Made by a program: the position numbers and the translations under genes. Positions 54,321 through 64,000 of a DNA stretch of 64,000 nucleotides are shown here, in pieces. Source of the DNA: Candidula unifasciata (lineage: Eukaryota > Mollusca > Gastropoda > Stylommatophora > Geomitridae); assembly GCA_905116865.2 (NCBI GenBank), contig CAJHNH020000236.1, positions 131,501 through 195,500 on the forward strand, read 5' to 3'. The notes beneath the pieces were generated by a model. The model had not been told where the DNA came from. It saw nothing but the letters and a program-made list of their open reading frames with translations, and searched no databases. Position 1 is the stretch's first letter; every line of letters starts with the position of its first letter.

Positions 54321-57300
54321 TTAGTTAGTTAGTTAGTTAGTTGGGTTATCCTCATTGCACTCCGGACATGTCCATAGGTGCTCAGATCCTCCCCTCAGTA
54401 TGAACCCCAACGTCCGATGGCTAATAGTACCAGTTCTATGTTGATTAACAAGTCTTCTGGCGTAGCTGGTGTGCGTCTCGTTTTTTGCTGTGCCGATCTT
54501 AATTCCCAAGTCTGCCATTCTGGCGAGTGATGTGGATTCACTGCCACCAAAGTCGTCTATCCTTCCCATTTCTCTGAGGGCATTGATAATATCAGCATGA
54601 TCCATAGGCTGACCGTCGGTAGTGATAGCGGATCCAGCCAACCTGTCAGCTCTTTCATTTCCATCGACGCCTGCGTGTCCCGGAACAAAAATAAAGGTGA
54701 CTCCACGGATAGTGGACTTCTGTAATGATTCAAGCCATTGTCTTCGCACTGAACTTGCCTGAACCCTCCGGATCATACTCATTGAATCACTGAGTATACA
54801 CACGCGGGTGTATTTTTGTGTTTCAAGCCAGGCAAGCGCTTGTGTCACTGCCATCACCTCCATCGTCATGCTGCTGGTTGTCATGGAGAAGGCGCCGTTG
54901 GCTTCTTTGACTGTTCTGCCCGCTGAGCGTGCTGTAAATGCCCATGCGCTTCTTCTTTGGCGTATAACGGATCCGTCTGTATAGATTATTGCATCTGCTT
55001 CGTCTGAATTTTCACCGATGAGAGCGTTGACCTCTGCATTAACAGCAACAGGATTGTCTTCTCTACATCGCCTGTTGAGTGTAACAATACAGGAAAATGT
55101 ACAAATAAACGCCTGAGGCACAGGTATCCATTCTGCACCAGGTATGATGTCGGTTAGGCTGCATATTTGCCTAATAACATCTTCTGCCCGACCTAGCCAC
55201 GATTTCCCCCTCTTCAGTCTGTCGCCCTTTTCACTAAAAAGCGCTTGATGCAGTGGGTGTTTCTTATCAGCACATATTTTGAGATATGCCCGAGCCCTCC
55301 ACATCCTGATCCTTTGGTTCATTGTTGGAAAGTCAAGTAGATACCTCATTCCTCCACAGGATGTGTCTCTAGTACATCCCAAAATAATGCGCATGGCTTC
55401 ATTTTGCACCTTTTCGAGTCGTTCAATCTGGGTAGCACTGACAGTGAGGATGGCCAGAGCGTATTCAATGGGGGAAAGGACCAGACCGTAGAATAGAAGT
55501 ATTAGTAGTCTTTGCTCAATGTTGGAAGTAGCCATAATCCTCATTGCAGATAGACCTTTGCGTGCTTTTGTTATCACATGGTCAACGTGTTCCCTGAATG
55601 ACAAGCTGCGATCGAACCTCACCCCGAGAAACGTCATAACGTTGGTTCTGATCAATACATTATCACGCATTTTCACTTCTGGTAAGTCCGACTTGACAAT
55701 GTGATTGTTCAAAGAGAACCATGACACTGATGCCTTCGAAGGATTGACATAGGCATTGGAACCATCACACCAGGCGGCAATTCGATCGAGTTCTTTGTGC
55801 ATAGTGCTGGCGATCTCCTGTCTATCACGCCCTCGTCGATAAATCAAAATGTCATCAGCAAATGACAAAGTCCTCCCCTTTCCATTCAACTGCTGCTCAG
55901 TGATCATCACCGTATAAACGTTGAATAAGACTGGTGATAGCGGTGATCCCTGTGGCAAGCCTGGACATATCGTTTGCGGTTCTGAGGACCAGCTACCACA
56001 TCTTAGTACAATCTTTCTCTGGAACAGGACCGCAGCAATCCAGCGGATCAGAATAGGATTAACTTCTAGTTTAAGCAGTAATTGCATTAAATAATCGTAT
56101 GGTACTTTATTGTAGGCATCTTCTAAGTCCAACACTGCCGCACATGTCTCTTCTTTAATCTGAAATCCCTCGTACACATCGTAGGCGAAAACTGCAGCAT
56201 TGAACCATGTCTCTTTATTTAACCTGTACCCTCCAAGTGTTGGTGGGAACTTATCATGTAGTTCCAAGTAGGTGGTCAATCTTTGTGCGACAAATTTTTC
56301 CAAAAGTTTGCCAACAGTATTCTGCATCGAGATGATTCTGTAGCCGCAGATCTTCGAGTGGTCTTTATTAGGCTTTGGTAGTGGGAACAAAAAACTATGG
56401 AGCCATTCCTCTTGTATCTGGCCACTCTGGATGCTGATATTGAATTCCTTTGCCACGCTTTTCAAATCAGCATTCGACATCATCAGCATGTCGTTGTATC
56501 GGATGCCGTCAGGGCCTGGAGCAGTGCTGCGCGATTTCTTGAGGCAAGTTCTTAAGGTATCTGCAGTGATTGTGAGATCAGTGCCTAGCACAGTGTTCTC
56601 GCACAGCATCGACAGTTTCATCTTAACCCCCATTCTTGTAGTTTCGTCTTTTTGGTCAGTTTGCTCCAAGTAGCGCGCCAGAAGGGTTTTTCCTTTATCA
56701 GCATCAGTTCTCTGCCATATCAGGTCTGTACCCTGAAAATCAGGGATACCCCTTGGTCGTGCGGCACTGTGCATGCTCCGTTGAAGGCGCCAGAATGTCA
56801 CAAGAGATCCCTCGGAGCAAACGCTCTTGCAGAATTCGTTCCATTTCGCTGTCTTAGCTTCCTTCGCAATTAACTTGAAAGCCACTGTCTGCTTGTTGAC
56901 CTCATCTTTCAGACTGATCAGGCGTTCAGAAAGTGACGGATCAATTTTCCTTGCCTTTTGCCATGCCTTGACAGCTTTCCTTTTTTCTAGCCACGCCATG
57001 TTGACTACTTCATTCCACCATGGTGGCTGGGCCCATCTCTCCCGCCGTCTGCGATCTGCTCTTGTTTTACGTCGTCGGATTTTGCTAATGGCATCTTGCC
57101 CTGTACGGTCATATATAAAAGCAGGCACATTGATTACATGACCTTTGTTGTTGCTCTTCTCTACCAGGACGACGCAAGGAAAGTGATCACTGTCGTGGTA
57201 TCCCAGTGTGCTCCACCTGCATCCTGATGCAATGGAGGGAGACACTAGGGCCAGGTCAATTACGCTGTCAGAATCTCCTTGTCGTGTTGCCATTCGGGTA

Positions 57301-57634
57301 ACCTTTCCGTCGTTCAAGCATACTAGATTGGCAGACACTAGGGCATCCTCCAGGTCTTCCCCCTGTTTATTAGTGATTACATTGCCCCACTGGTGTCCTC
57401 TGGCGTTGAAATCTCCGCAGTAAAGGACTTTCTTTTCCTCCGTCTGGAGCAAACTCTGCCATTTCGCTGTATCCACCTTTCCATTGCAGGCGTACACATT
57501 GACAATCACAAACTGGGCCGGGCCCATCACTCTGACTGCGTGTACTTGTAGGTCGTCATTATTCCACTTAGACATGTCCACCTCAGACACCGGTATGTGG
57601 TCACGAACAAGAATGAGCTGTCCGAGGTGCCGTC
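54321..57634 (-). mobile_element. 5'-truncated I-like LINE with RNase H, flanked by target-site duplication
   Basis: The element is bounded by TATGGGGTG at 54312-54320 and again at 57635-57643, a 9-bp target-site duplication. The 3' end is a short (AACT)n tail (54321-54341). The 5' end cuts into the endonuclease domain, so this is a truncated copy of 3.3 kb, yet its long frame is intact, implying a recent insertion. The gene order (endonuclease, RT, RNase H, terminal CPEC) fits the I superfamily (I, Nimb or ingi-like clades). The clade is not resolved. It lies upstream of POLD2 in the same orientation. Confidence 0.9.
54333..57590 (-). CDS. LINE polyprotein: partial endonuclease, reverse transcriptase, RNase H
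   Basis: The frame has 1085 codons from the first Met inside the element, with no stop or frameshift. Residues 1-140 are the C-terminal half of an APE-type endonuclease (GDFNA at 59-63, SDH at 134-136). The N-terminal catalytic Asn/Glu part is missing, so it cannot nick DNA alone. The RT domain spans roughly 340-660, with DLEDAYNKV near 488-496, GLPQGSPLSPVLF near 544-556 and the catalytic FADD at 577-580. RNase H spans roughly 865-990, with D872, E911, D935, H972 and D982 all in place. The C-terminus has LWTCPEC, a short Cys motif shared with other LINE tails in this window. The frame opens upstream of this Met to the 5' junction, so the Met is arbitrary. RT plus RNase H activity is inferred from intact motifs. 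Confidence 0.92.
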   Translation of the reverse strand: MSEVDMSKWNNDDLQVHAVRVMGPAQFVIVNVYACNGKVDTAKWQSLLQTEEKKVLYCGDFNARGHQWGNVITNKQGEDLEDALVSANLVCLNDGKVTRMATRQGDSDSVIDLALVSPSIASGCRWSTLGYHDSDHFPCVVLVEKSNNKGHVINVPAFIYDRTGQDAISKIRRRKTRADRRRRERWAQPPWWNEVVNMAWLEKRKAVKAWQKARKIDPSLSERLISLKDEVNKQTVAFKLIAKEAKTAKWNEFCKSVCSEGSLVTFWRLQRSMHSAARPRGIPDFQGTDLIWQRTDADKGKTLLARYLEQTDQKDETTRMGVKMKLSMLCENTVLGTDLTITADTLRTCLKKSRSTAPGPDGIRYNDMLMMSNADLKSVAKEFNISIQSGQIQEEWLHSFLFPLPKPNKDHSKICGYRIISMQNTVGKLLEKFVAQRLTTYLELHDKFPPTLGGYRLNKETWFNAAVFAYDVYEGFQIKEETCAAVLDLEDAYNKVPYDYLMQLLLKLEVNPILIRWIAAVLFQRKIVLRCGSWSSEPQTICPGLPQGSPLSPVLFNVYTVMITEQQLNGKGRTLSFADDILIYRRGRDRQEIASTMHKELDRIAAWCDGSNAYVNPSKASVSWFSLNNHIVKSDLPEVKMRDNVLIRTNVMTFLGVRFDRSLSFREHVDHVITKARKGLSAMRIMATSNIEQRLLILLFYGLVLSPIEYALAILTVSATQIERLEKVQNEAMRIILGCTRDTSCGGMRYLLDFPTMNQRIRMWRARAYLKICADKKHPLHQALFSEKGDRLKRGKSWLGRAEDVIRQICSLTDIIPGAEWIPVPQAFICTFSCIVTLNRRCREDNPVAVNAEVNALIGENSDEADAIIYTDGSVIRQRRSAWAFTARSAGRTVKEANGAFSMTTSSMTMEVMAVTQALAWLETQKYTRVCILSDSMSMIRRVQASSVRRQWLESLQKSTIRGVTFIFVPGHAGVDGNERADRLAGSAITTDGQPMDHADIINALREMGRIDDFGGSESTSLARMADLGIKIGTAKNETHTSYARRLVNQHRTGTISHRTLGFILRGGSEHLWTCPECNEDNPTN

Positions 57635-58074
57635 TATGGGGTGATTAGGATTGAAAAGAAGGTGGTGCACTGCATCTTGTACGTTTCTTTCTCCTCTTTC
57701 CTTGTTCTTCTTCTTCTTTCGTTCGACTGAAAAAAGTTGTCTAAATCAGCAGTCTTGTCTCTTGTATAAATTTCACTGTCGCTGTTAGTTCATTCAGTGG
57801 TCCATAGAGTTTACGTTCCACTCTTTTCTCTAACTTACTTCATTGAAGCGCTATGACAATGTGAAAATCTGTAAAATGCTCTTTCTTAAAGGCTGTGAAA
57901 ATTTGTCTTCACCCCATCCACTATTTAAAAAATGATTCTTAGTGCCAGCTCTCTATCTTTTGCATGGTCGCCAACTTGCTCTATGCTCATTATACTTCTC
58001 CGGCTCTGGTCTCTGTGGTAACTGGTACAACTCGACTGTAACAACAAACAAGTAACTACACACAAAACAAATTA
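57635..58074. other. Pre-insertion upstream flank of POLD2
   Basis: Before the LINE landed this sequence would have been joined to 54320, adjoining the POLD2 proximal region. It is pyrimidine-rich near 57690-57725 and has no recognised gene. Any upstream POLD2 regulatory DNA would now be here. Confidence 0.5.
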
Positions 58075-58245
58075 TGACAAACAGCCTGCATACAAAAAAG
58101 CAGATTTGTAAAACGGATGTACACACAAAATTTGAGCTCTGAAACAAAAACCTAATTCCAGACGTGTGCGAAAAACTAAGTGAAACTTTTCGCTGGAATT
58201 AAAAGCCCGTAAACGCTTAAAATAATAACCAGAACAGATTATGGC
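58075..58245 (+). repeat. SINE-2 copy, diverged
   Basis: CAGCCTGCATACAAAAAAGC, CAGATTTGTAAAACGGATGT and CACACAAAATTTGAGCTC, then CCGTAAACGCTTAAAA. Confidence 0.7.
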
Positions 58246-58691
58246 TGGAAAGCTTAGCGCAGTGAAAGAAAACGATCGGCACAAAGGTAGTTGAACGTTC
58301 CGACCAGACTTGGCGGACGAAACTATTTAAATTCGTGGTGGGCGTCTTTCTGTCAGTCTAATCAATAGTGTTAATATTGTGTTGCAGACTGTCACTTGTT
58401 CAGCCTATTAAGAAGGGGATACTGGCCCAGTGAGTCACCACAGCACACAAAGTTGTATGGGACTAAAATGGAACTCATAAAAACGGTCAAGTTTATCACA
58501 AAACCTGTCTGTCGGTGTAAATCGGAAAGCGAACACAAGAAGAAGAAGAATATTGTGTTGTAGAGAGGCATAAGGTTCATAGCCTACGACCATGACAAGT
58601 GTGACTGGCAAGTCCAGCTCGCGGAATTCGGTGCTTTACCAATATCTCCCCTGGATGACATCACTCGACAGTCCAATATTTTAGAGTGTGG

Positions 58692-58866
58692 TGAAAGCTG
58701 GTTTTCCGGCTCTCTGATGCCTTTAACTACACCAAAGCATCTAGAACTGGGCCTAACCCCAACCCACCTACGACCACGAAAGAGTGAAGCCTAGGTCCTA
58801 CGACTGCATGCCACTTAGGTCGCGCGACTGCATGCAACCTATCTACTACCCCTTAAAATATTCGAC
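58692..58866 (-). repeat. LINE 3' UTR repeat, copy 3
   Basis: CTCTGATGCCTTTAAC, GCATCTAGAACTGGGCC, ACTGCATGCCACTTAGGTC and CTATCTACTACCCCTTAA parallel 236-406. No adjoining LINE coding tail was recognised. Confidence 0.65.
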
Positions 58867-59655
58867 TATCTGTTTGGATGGAGATATTGGGATAGAACTC
58901 AGAATTCTTTATCGGATTTTAGGATCCTTGCTGCCATCATATGCATTTAACGTGCTTCTGAACAGACATTCGGCTGTGAACCCATCTGCAACCCAAGACA
59001 AAGTTTCTTGTTCCCTCTGAAGTTACAACAAAAGACGAATTAAAACAAAGGGAGAATGCCAGACCAGTGAGATTTCCCCCTTAAGGACAAGCGACAAATT
59101 AGAGTATTCAAATCTGGAGAGAATGGTTCATTTCGGAGTGAACATATGACATGGGAGATTTCTACCCTCTGGGGAAAATTGGAAAACATTTATTCAGGTC
59201 GTAATTGGTACCATCGTGTGGTGTTGATATATTAGCCTGTGAACACCTGTTATGTTGTGATTAGAATAGATAGTATAAAGTGAGCATTAGAAAAAGTCCG
59301 TGCCGTCCTTTTCTCATTTATCCCTATTGCCCAAAAAGCAAGTATTCAACTAAGTTTACACAAAGCCTAAACTTGGAAATGGGTACCAGGACGGACTAGA
59401 GGCTCAAGCTCCAGGTAGACAGACCACAGTTTTGGCAATGATCCCCGCGCCACTTGTTAGGCAAGCTGGATCTGGCCTCTCACCTTGAAAATCCTTTATT
59501 GTCCTATTGTGTCATTCCATTCTATCTTATGCAATAACTTTGATATCATGGATGGAATCCAGTCCAGCCCCTCTGGTTTCTCTCCTCAACGTTCGCCTTA
59601 AGGTTTCTCTTAGACATCGTTTCCTCAGTCCCCCTGTATCATATTTAGTGCCTGT
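58867..59655. other. No gene recognised
   Basis: No coding or repeat signature stands out. ATGGGTACCAGGACGGAC at about 59379 is a possible scrap of SINE-1 body. Confidence 0.45.
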
Positions 59656-59705
59656 CGACGCTTCTTTGCCTCTTGGCTAAAATTAAAGTATAGTATCTGT
59701 TCCTG
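59656..59705 (+). ncRNA. U2 snRNA 5'-end-like fragment (pseudogene)
   Basis: GCTTCTTTGCCTCTTGGCTA then AAATTAAAGTATAGTATCTG and TTCC follows the start of U2 snRNA, including the stem I region and the TAGTA branch-point-pairing box (here ATAGTATC). Only about 48 of ~190 nt are present, with several changes, so it is a truncated retrocopy or chimera and not a gene. Confidence 0.6.
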
Positions 59706-59959
59706 GATAGTGCCTGTTTGGTGAATATCTTTCGGTTCTTCTCAAAACGTATCGTAAAACTGTTAAAATTAGTTGTTACCCAGACATTTCTCCAATTACT
59801 TCATTCCTCTTGAATTCATCCCATTTTGTTGATCATTTTCCTCAGGGATTTGTATTTGAACGCTCATAATTTTAGTGGTTCTCCGACTTTCACTGGCATG
59901 TATTACAAGTGAAATAACAATAGGTATGACCAGCGATTTAGAAAAATAATTCTTGCTTG

Positions 59960-60393
59960 CTACATACATCCCGTTTTAACATATGGCTGTGAATTCTGGA
60001 CAATCGGTAGACAGGCCAAACAATTTCTTGAGGCCTCAGAAATGTGGTTTTACAGAAGAATGCTTAGAATACCTTGGACAGCCAAAAAGAGCAACTAAGA
60101 GGTTTCGAAAGAGGTGGGAGCCCGAAGACAACTTATCACAGACATCAGAAGGAGACAGTCATCATTTTTCGGCCATGTTATGAGAAGAGGGAAAATAGAA
60201 CATTTTGTGACCACTGGAAAGATTTGTGGAAGGAGGGATAGAAGAAGACAACGAGAGAAGATGCTTGACAGTCTTACTGCATAGCATGGAGGTGTGTCGG
60301 CACACGAACAGATACATGCTGCAAGAGATCGCAGATTATGGAGAGACATGATCGCCCACGCCAGTCAGCAAGGCACCTGATGATGATGATGAT
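59960..60393 (+). pseudogene. RTE-like LINE C-terminal tail with (GAT)n end
   Basis: With one frameshift and stops it reads KQFLEASEMWFYRRMLRIPW, RRRQSSFFGHVMRRGKIEHF, KICGRRDRRRQREKMLDSLT and IHAARDRRLWRDMIAHASQQ, then (GAT)5. The intact 3' end shows what the shorter tails at 4085, 6750, 21820, 25190 and 40240 come from. Confidence 0.8.
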
Positions 60394-60664
60394 GGCCAGC
60401 GGAGGCCTAGCAACTGGCCCGCGGATCATTGCTAGTTGTAGGGCATTAATCATCATTCTATGCTGGGATTCGGGTTTCTGGCCGGCGACAATCCCCATTT
60501 TCAAAATGTGTGTCCCTAAGTAATTAGTTTGAAACAATCCTTGATCCAGTCCATAGCTATACCAAATAACAGGGAAGATAAAATACACTCCTGTTTCACT
60601 CCAGTTTCAACTGCATATAATTTAAATTCTTGTTATTGGTATACCATAACATTCCAATATCGTT

Positions 60665-61130
60665 CACAGTGCTTTAGCGGTCACCGGCTGTAAATTTCGG
60701 TTGTTTGTCCACTTCCATACTTTCGTCTTGATCTAGAACTTGAGTTTGGTGTGCACATCCATTTCACAAATCTGGCTTATTTGTACGCAAACTGCTTGTC
60801 TCCTGCAGATATAATTACATATATTCAGTCATCTCCTTGTGAGACGCAATTTTTCGTCATTTGAAGCCCTACTCTGGCTCTAGCCAGGGGCCGCAGTATA
60901 GCTCAACCATAAATATGGTCTAATGGCTGAACGCGGTTTCTAGGACCTCTCCACGGGTGATCCTCATCCACATGGTGGCACTTTGTGTCATCGGTTGTTT
61001 ATCGCTTGCGTAATGTCCTGGTGGGGTAAAAATCTACTACTACTCCTGCAGATGAATTCCGACTACACTGCTAATTTGTAGTCCATTCGGTGTTCTCCAA
61101 AATGGAGCCCCGAAACCGCGGGAAAAAGCA
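60665..61130 (-). repeat. SINE-2 interrupted by SINE-3
   Basis: SINE-2 runs from 60665 to 60810 (TTTAGCGGTCACCGGCTGT ... CTTGTCTCCTGCAGAT) and resumes at 61054 (GAATTCCGACTACACTG ... ATGGAGCCCCGAAACC). The interruption is the SINE-3 copy at 60811-61042. Confidence 0.85.
60811..61042 (+). repeat. SINE-3 full copy with 11-bp TSD
   Basis: CTCCTGCAGAT at 60800-60810 and 61043-61053. Internal blocks are TTTGAAGCCCTACTCTGG, CATAAATATGGTCTAATGGC, CACATGGTGGCACTTTGTG and a (CTA)n tail. Defines SINE-3 as mobile. Confidence 0.92.
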
Positions 61131-61744
61131 TTACAATTAATTAAATTAAAAATAAATCCCCGCTCTCCTTTTTTCTAAAAAAAAATCTCAGGGTAATTAT
61201 TTTATCTAAGCAGCTTCTTCCAAGATGACAAACTACTTGTTCCTCTCTTAGTATTTTGTCCACTAAATCTTTATAATTCTATTGTGAATTATTCCACAAG
61301 TCTTGCTATAAACAAATGCCAAGTTTACAACCGGTCCAAGTATTGTAGTCGTTTTCGCGGACACACAAGCAACACATGGTCTTGGCAGTGCTGTCGAAGT
61401 TAGTACATATGAACAAATTTTGTACTCGACTTGCTGAGCAAAACTGTAATTTTTGTACCACGCTCAATGTTTTGGTACGTTTCAGAAATATTACTTCGAT
61501 ATTTGAAATGTTGACATTGTATAGTCATGATATTTCACAGCTTTGTTACAGAATAACATTATATAAACCACTGAGAAAACTAAAAGTGCCAATAAATCAC
61601 TTTATGCTGAACAAACAGAAAAATCTTAGTTCATAATTTCCGAAGAAAAAATGTGAAGATAAAAACCACTTTCCATTTGTATCAAAATATATACTTAGTG
61701 TATTGGCATGTAATTCTTCTGCAACTACATTTTGCCTACGCAAT
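61131..61744. other. No gene recognised
   Basis: AT-rich. The open stretch at 61376-61636 (plus) shows no family signature. Confidence 0.45.
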
Positions 61745-62160
61745 CTGGCCTGTTCCAACCACAATTAAGACAAAACTGTAGGGTACACGAGAGGATATGG
61801 ACTGCGCGATAGCTTTCATAAATGCTACCGGCCTAAGTTTTCTGACAGAAGGATCGAACACTTGGAGACTGCATAACATCAAGGCATATCAAATGACTGG
61901 GCGCGTTCTGGCTCGGCTGCTAATCCTCTGATGAGCTGCGACGCCTAGAAGCATAAGCAGATATTGACAAAAGAATAAAGTTGCGGGGACACGTCACCGT
62001 GTTTCCTACAAGGAAAAGTTTGAACATATGTTGACGAAGTCTGTTGTGCCTTGTCTTTAGTCTGAATATATTACACTGTGCATCTATAGAATGACGATGA
62101 AGCGAATCTTGAGAAGAGAATTTGGTGTGTCTATCCAGCAACTTTTCTTGGATACTAGAT
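61745..62160 (-). pseudogene. RNase-H LINE C-terminal tail, decayed
   Basis: The minus strand reads CNIFRLKTRHNRLRQHMFKL, then TVTCPRN, corresponding to the RLRTGH...C tail motif, with frameshifts afterwards. Confidence 0.65.
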
Positions 62161-62982
62161 AGTATAAGTGTCTTAAGTCTCTTCGTGAGTTAAGTCACTA
62201 ATTGGTTGTACCAAATTAGCCATTTTCAAAAACATTTCGGCAGCCCTGAGTCTATGTAATATCGATACCAGACGTCTGCACACATGGCTTTTCGAACCAT
62301 CTTGTTTGTTTACCACATGTAGTGTGGCGACTAGAGAGGTACGTGGTTGAATGTATTGTTGTTAGTTAAAGAATTTATGCAGTGTTTATCGATTGTTAAA
62401 AATTGTAGTTTAATAAGAGTTGTTCTGTTTTAAAAAGGTTCATCACTGTTTAGTTAAAGTGCATTGCCATTATTTGTCAAGTTATGTAAGTAAAACGAGT
62501 GCGTGTGACTCGTCCAGTCACTCGACCCAGAGACTGCTTCTTTATAATTGTAACGCTAAACTTAAACTAAGTTTATCTGAAAGTAATTTTATTGCCAGTT
62601 TGTTATGTGTCTAATCGAATCATATCGCTAGAAATTTAGAAAACATAAATCATTTAAATTAATGTAACCTGGCTGTACTCTGTGCTGTCCTGGAGTGTCT
62701 GAAACTGCTCTGATTGTTCATGAGTTCATGTTCGTTAAAATAACTCACTGTGGTAACTATTAATGATAGTGATTAAGAATTCTAAAATTGATTCATTTGA
62801 ATTATTTATATGTAACTAAGATATGTCACATACACTACTGACAGTTCTCCAGATTTAAAGTAAAGTAGTAAAGGTAGAATAAATCTAAGTCAATAATTGT
62901 TTATATTTTTTAGTTACTTATACTTATACAGTTAATGAGATGCAAATTACATATATGGGTCATAATCTAAATAATTACACAG
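62161..62982. other. No gene recognised; LINE 3' flank
   Basis: AT-rich sequence downstream of the LINE at 62983-64000. No element border or exon was identified. Confidence 0.45.
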
Positions 62983-63429
62983 TTAGTTAGTCTTTCCTCT
63001 TGTGTCGAGTGCGGCACATAGGGCAGAGGTCATGACTCTCCATGCATGGCGGTTCGTTGCAATCTGTTGTAGGTCTTGGATGTTTGAGTGGCCCATGAGT
63101 GAGCCTTCCCTGATGATAGTTCTACGTAGGGTTTCCCTTGGTCTTCCACGAGATCTTTTACCCTGTGGTGTCCAAATGAGGGCTTGGTAAGGAAGTCTTG
63201 ATTTATCCATTCTAAGGGCGTGGCCGACATAGTTCCAGCGGCGTTTTCGTATAAAATTAGACACATACTCTTGCCTGGATTCTTGCCTTATTTGTGTATT
63301 GGTTCGGAAATCTGACCATTTGAAATTTAGTATTCTTCTAAGGCATTCATTTTCAAAACTGTCTATTTTTGTGTCTAGAGTTTTCGTTGATTTCCAGCTC
63401 TCGCATCCATAGGTTAGTACTGGAATCAC
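62983..63429 (-). pseudogene. LINE RT C-terminal domain
   Basis: 148 codons: VIPVLTYGCESWK, a helical region with RRWNYVGHALRMD, RGRPRETLRRTI, and the end ALCAALDTRGKTN. This domain order follows the RT thumb in RTE-like elements. The upstream frame is offset. Confidence 0.85.
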
Positions 63430-64000
63430 ACAAGAATTAAAGATCTTGAGTTTTGTGTGTTTGCTAGGTGTCTTTGATTTCCAGATGTTGAACAGTTTAT
63501 TGAAGGCACTAGATGCCAGTGTGCTATTCTAAATGGTATTTCTGGTGCGGTATCTCCTGTAGATGACATCTTACTCCCTAGATAAGTGAAACTGTTGACT
63601 TTTTCAAGGTAGTTGTTGTTCAGCGTGATATCAACTGAACTGTTGGTAAGGTCTAGAATTTTTGTTTTTGCGGTGTTAATTTGGAGTCCATTTTGTTCTG
63701 AGAAATTCTGGAGTCAATTGATTTTTTCTTGGGCGTCTGTGTGTTCTGAACTCAGTAGTGCTATGTCGTCGGCGAAGTCTAGGTCTTCCAGAATTTTGTC
63801 AACCCATGTAATGCCTAAATTTGCGTTATTTATGCACTTGCGCATGACCCAGTCGATTTCTATACCAAAAAGCATCGGCGATAGGACACAGCCTTGCTTC
63901 ACTCCTGTTTCCAACGGGAACCAGTCAGAATTGCCGGAATCAGTTCTTACACAGCATCGTGTTTCATTATAAAAAGATTTTATGATGTTGATATATTTGA
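62983..64000 (-). mobile_element. RTE-like LINE, 3' part, runs off window end
   Basis: The minus strand encodes GVKQGCVLSPMLFGIEIDWV and the catalytic LDFADDIALL (63714-63914), then LTYGCESW and GRPRETLRRTI (62983-63429). This is the RT palm, thumb and C-terminal domain of an APE-type LINE without RNase H. There is a stop at 63714-63716 and a frameshift between about 63430 and 63530, so the copy is dead. Its 3' end is a short (AACT)2 tail at about 62978-62990. It is a different family from the POLD2-intron element. Confidence 0.85.

Noticed and set aside
62420..62614. 64-codon frame downstream of the last LINE
   Set aside because: AT-rich, no family signature and no conserved splice structure.

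Overview
The window looks like a stretch of a repeat-rich animal nuclear genome. It has AT-rich introns with GT-AG boundaries, many LINE and SINE copies with target-site duplications, long microsatellites and almost no dense coding. The repeat flavour (short SINEs with tRNA-like heads, RTE-like and I-like LINE tails) fits a mollusc, probably a gastropod. That placement is inference and no species can be named from the sequence alone.

One host gene can be rebuilt completely. POLD2, the B subunit of DNA polymerase delta, lies on the minus strand from 54149 (start codon) to 38436 (stop). It has ten exons, every splice junction keeps frame, and the predicted protein has 472 residues. Its introns carry most of the local mobile elements: a 3.17-kb RTE-type LINE bounded by an 11-bp target duplication in intron 3, several SINEs, and 3' ends of other LINEs. 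Just upstream, at 54321-57634, a second LINE (I-like, with an RNase H domain) carries an uninterrupted 1085-codon frame and is flanked by TATGGGGTG on both sides. It landed 31 bp upstream of a TATA-like motif in the POLD2 upstream region, in the same orientation as the gene.

Left part (1-38 kb): no host gene was recognised. It is a mosaic of 5'-truncated LINE 3' ends, at least five SINE families, a hAT-like non-autonomous element (14006-14471), a degraded tRNA-Lys(CTT)-like gene (15914-15986), several minisatellites and long mononucleotide or trinucleotide tracts. Notable structures are a 1408-bp tandem duplication (10105-12920) joining pieces of two unrelated LINE types, a LINE tail nested inside another LINE tail (17253-18154), and a 47-bp minisatellite (33321-35298) in which a SINE insertion was amplified together with the array into a ~587-bp higher-order repeat.

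Right part (57.6-64 kb): more LINE tails, a SINE inserted into another SINE (60665-61130), a short U2 snRNA-like fragment (59656-59705), and the 3' part of a third LINE that runs off the window end (62983-64000).

No bacterial-type system, CRISPR array or viral genome was seen. The most informative material is the POLD2/LINE promoter configuration, the modular tRNA-SINE family, and the repeat arrays that captured mobile elements.
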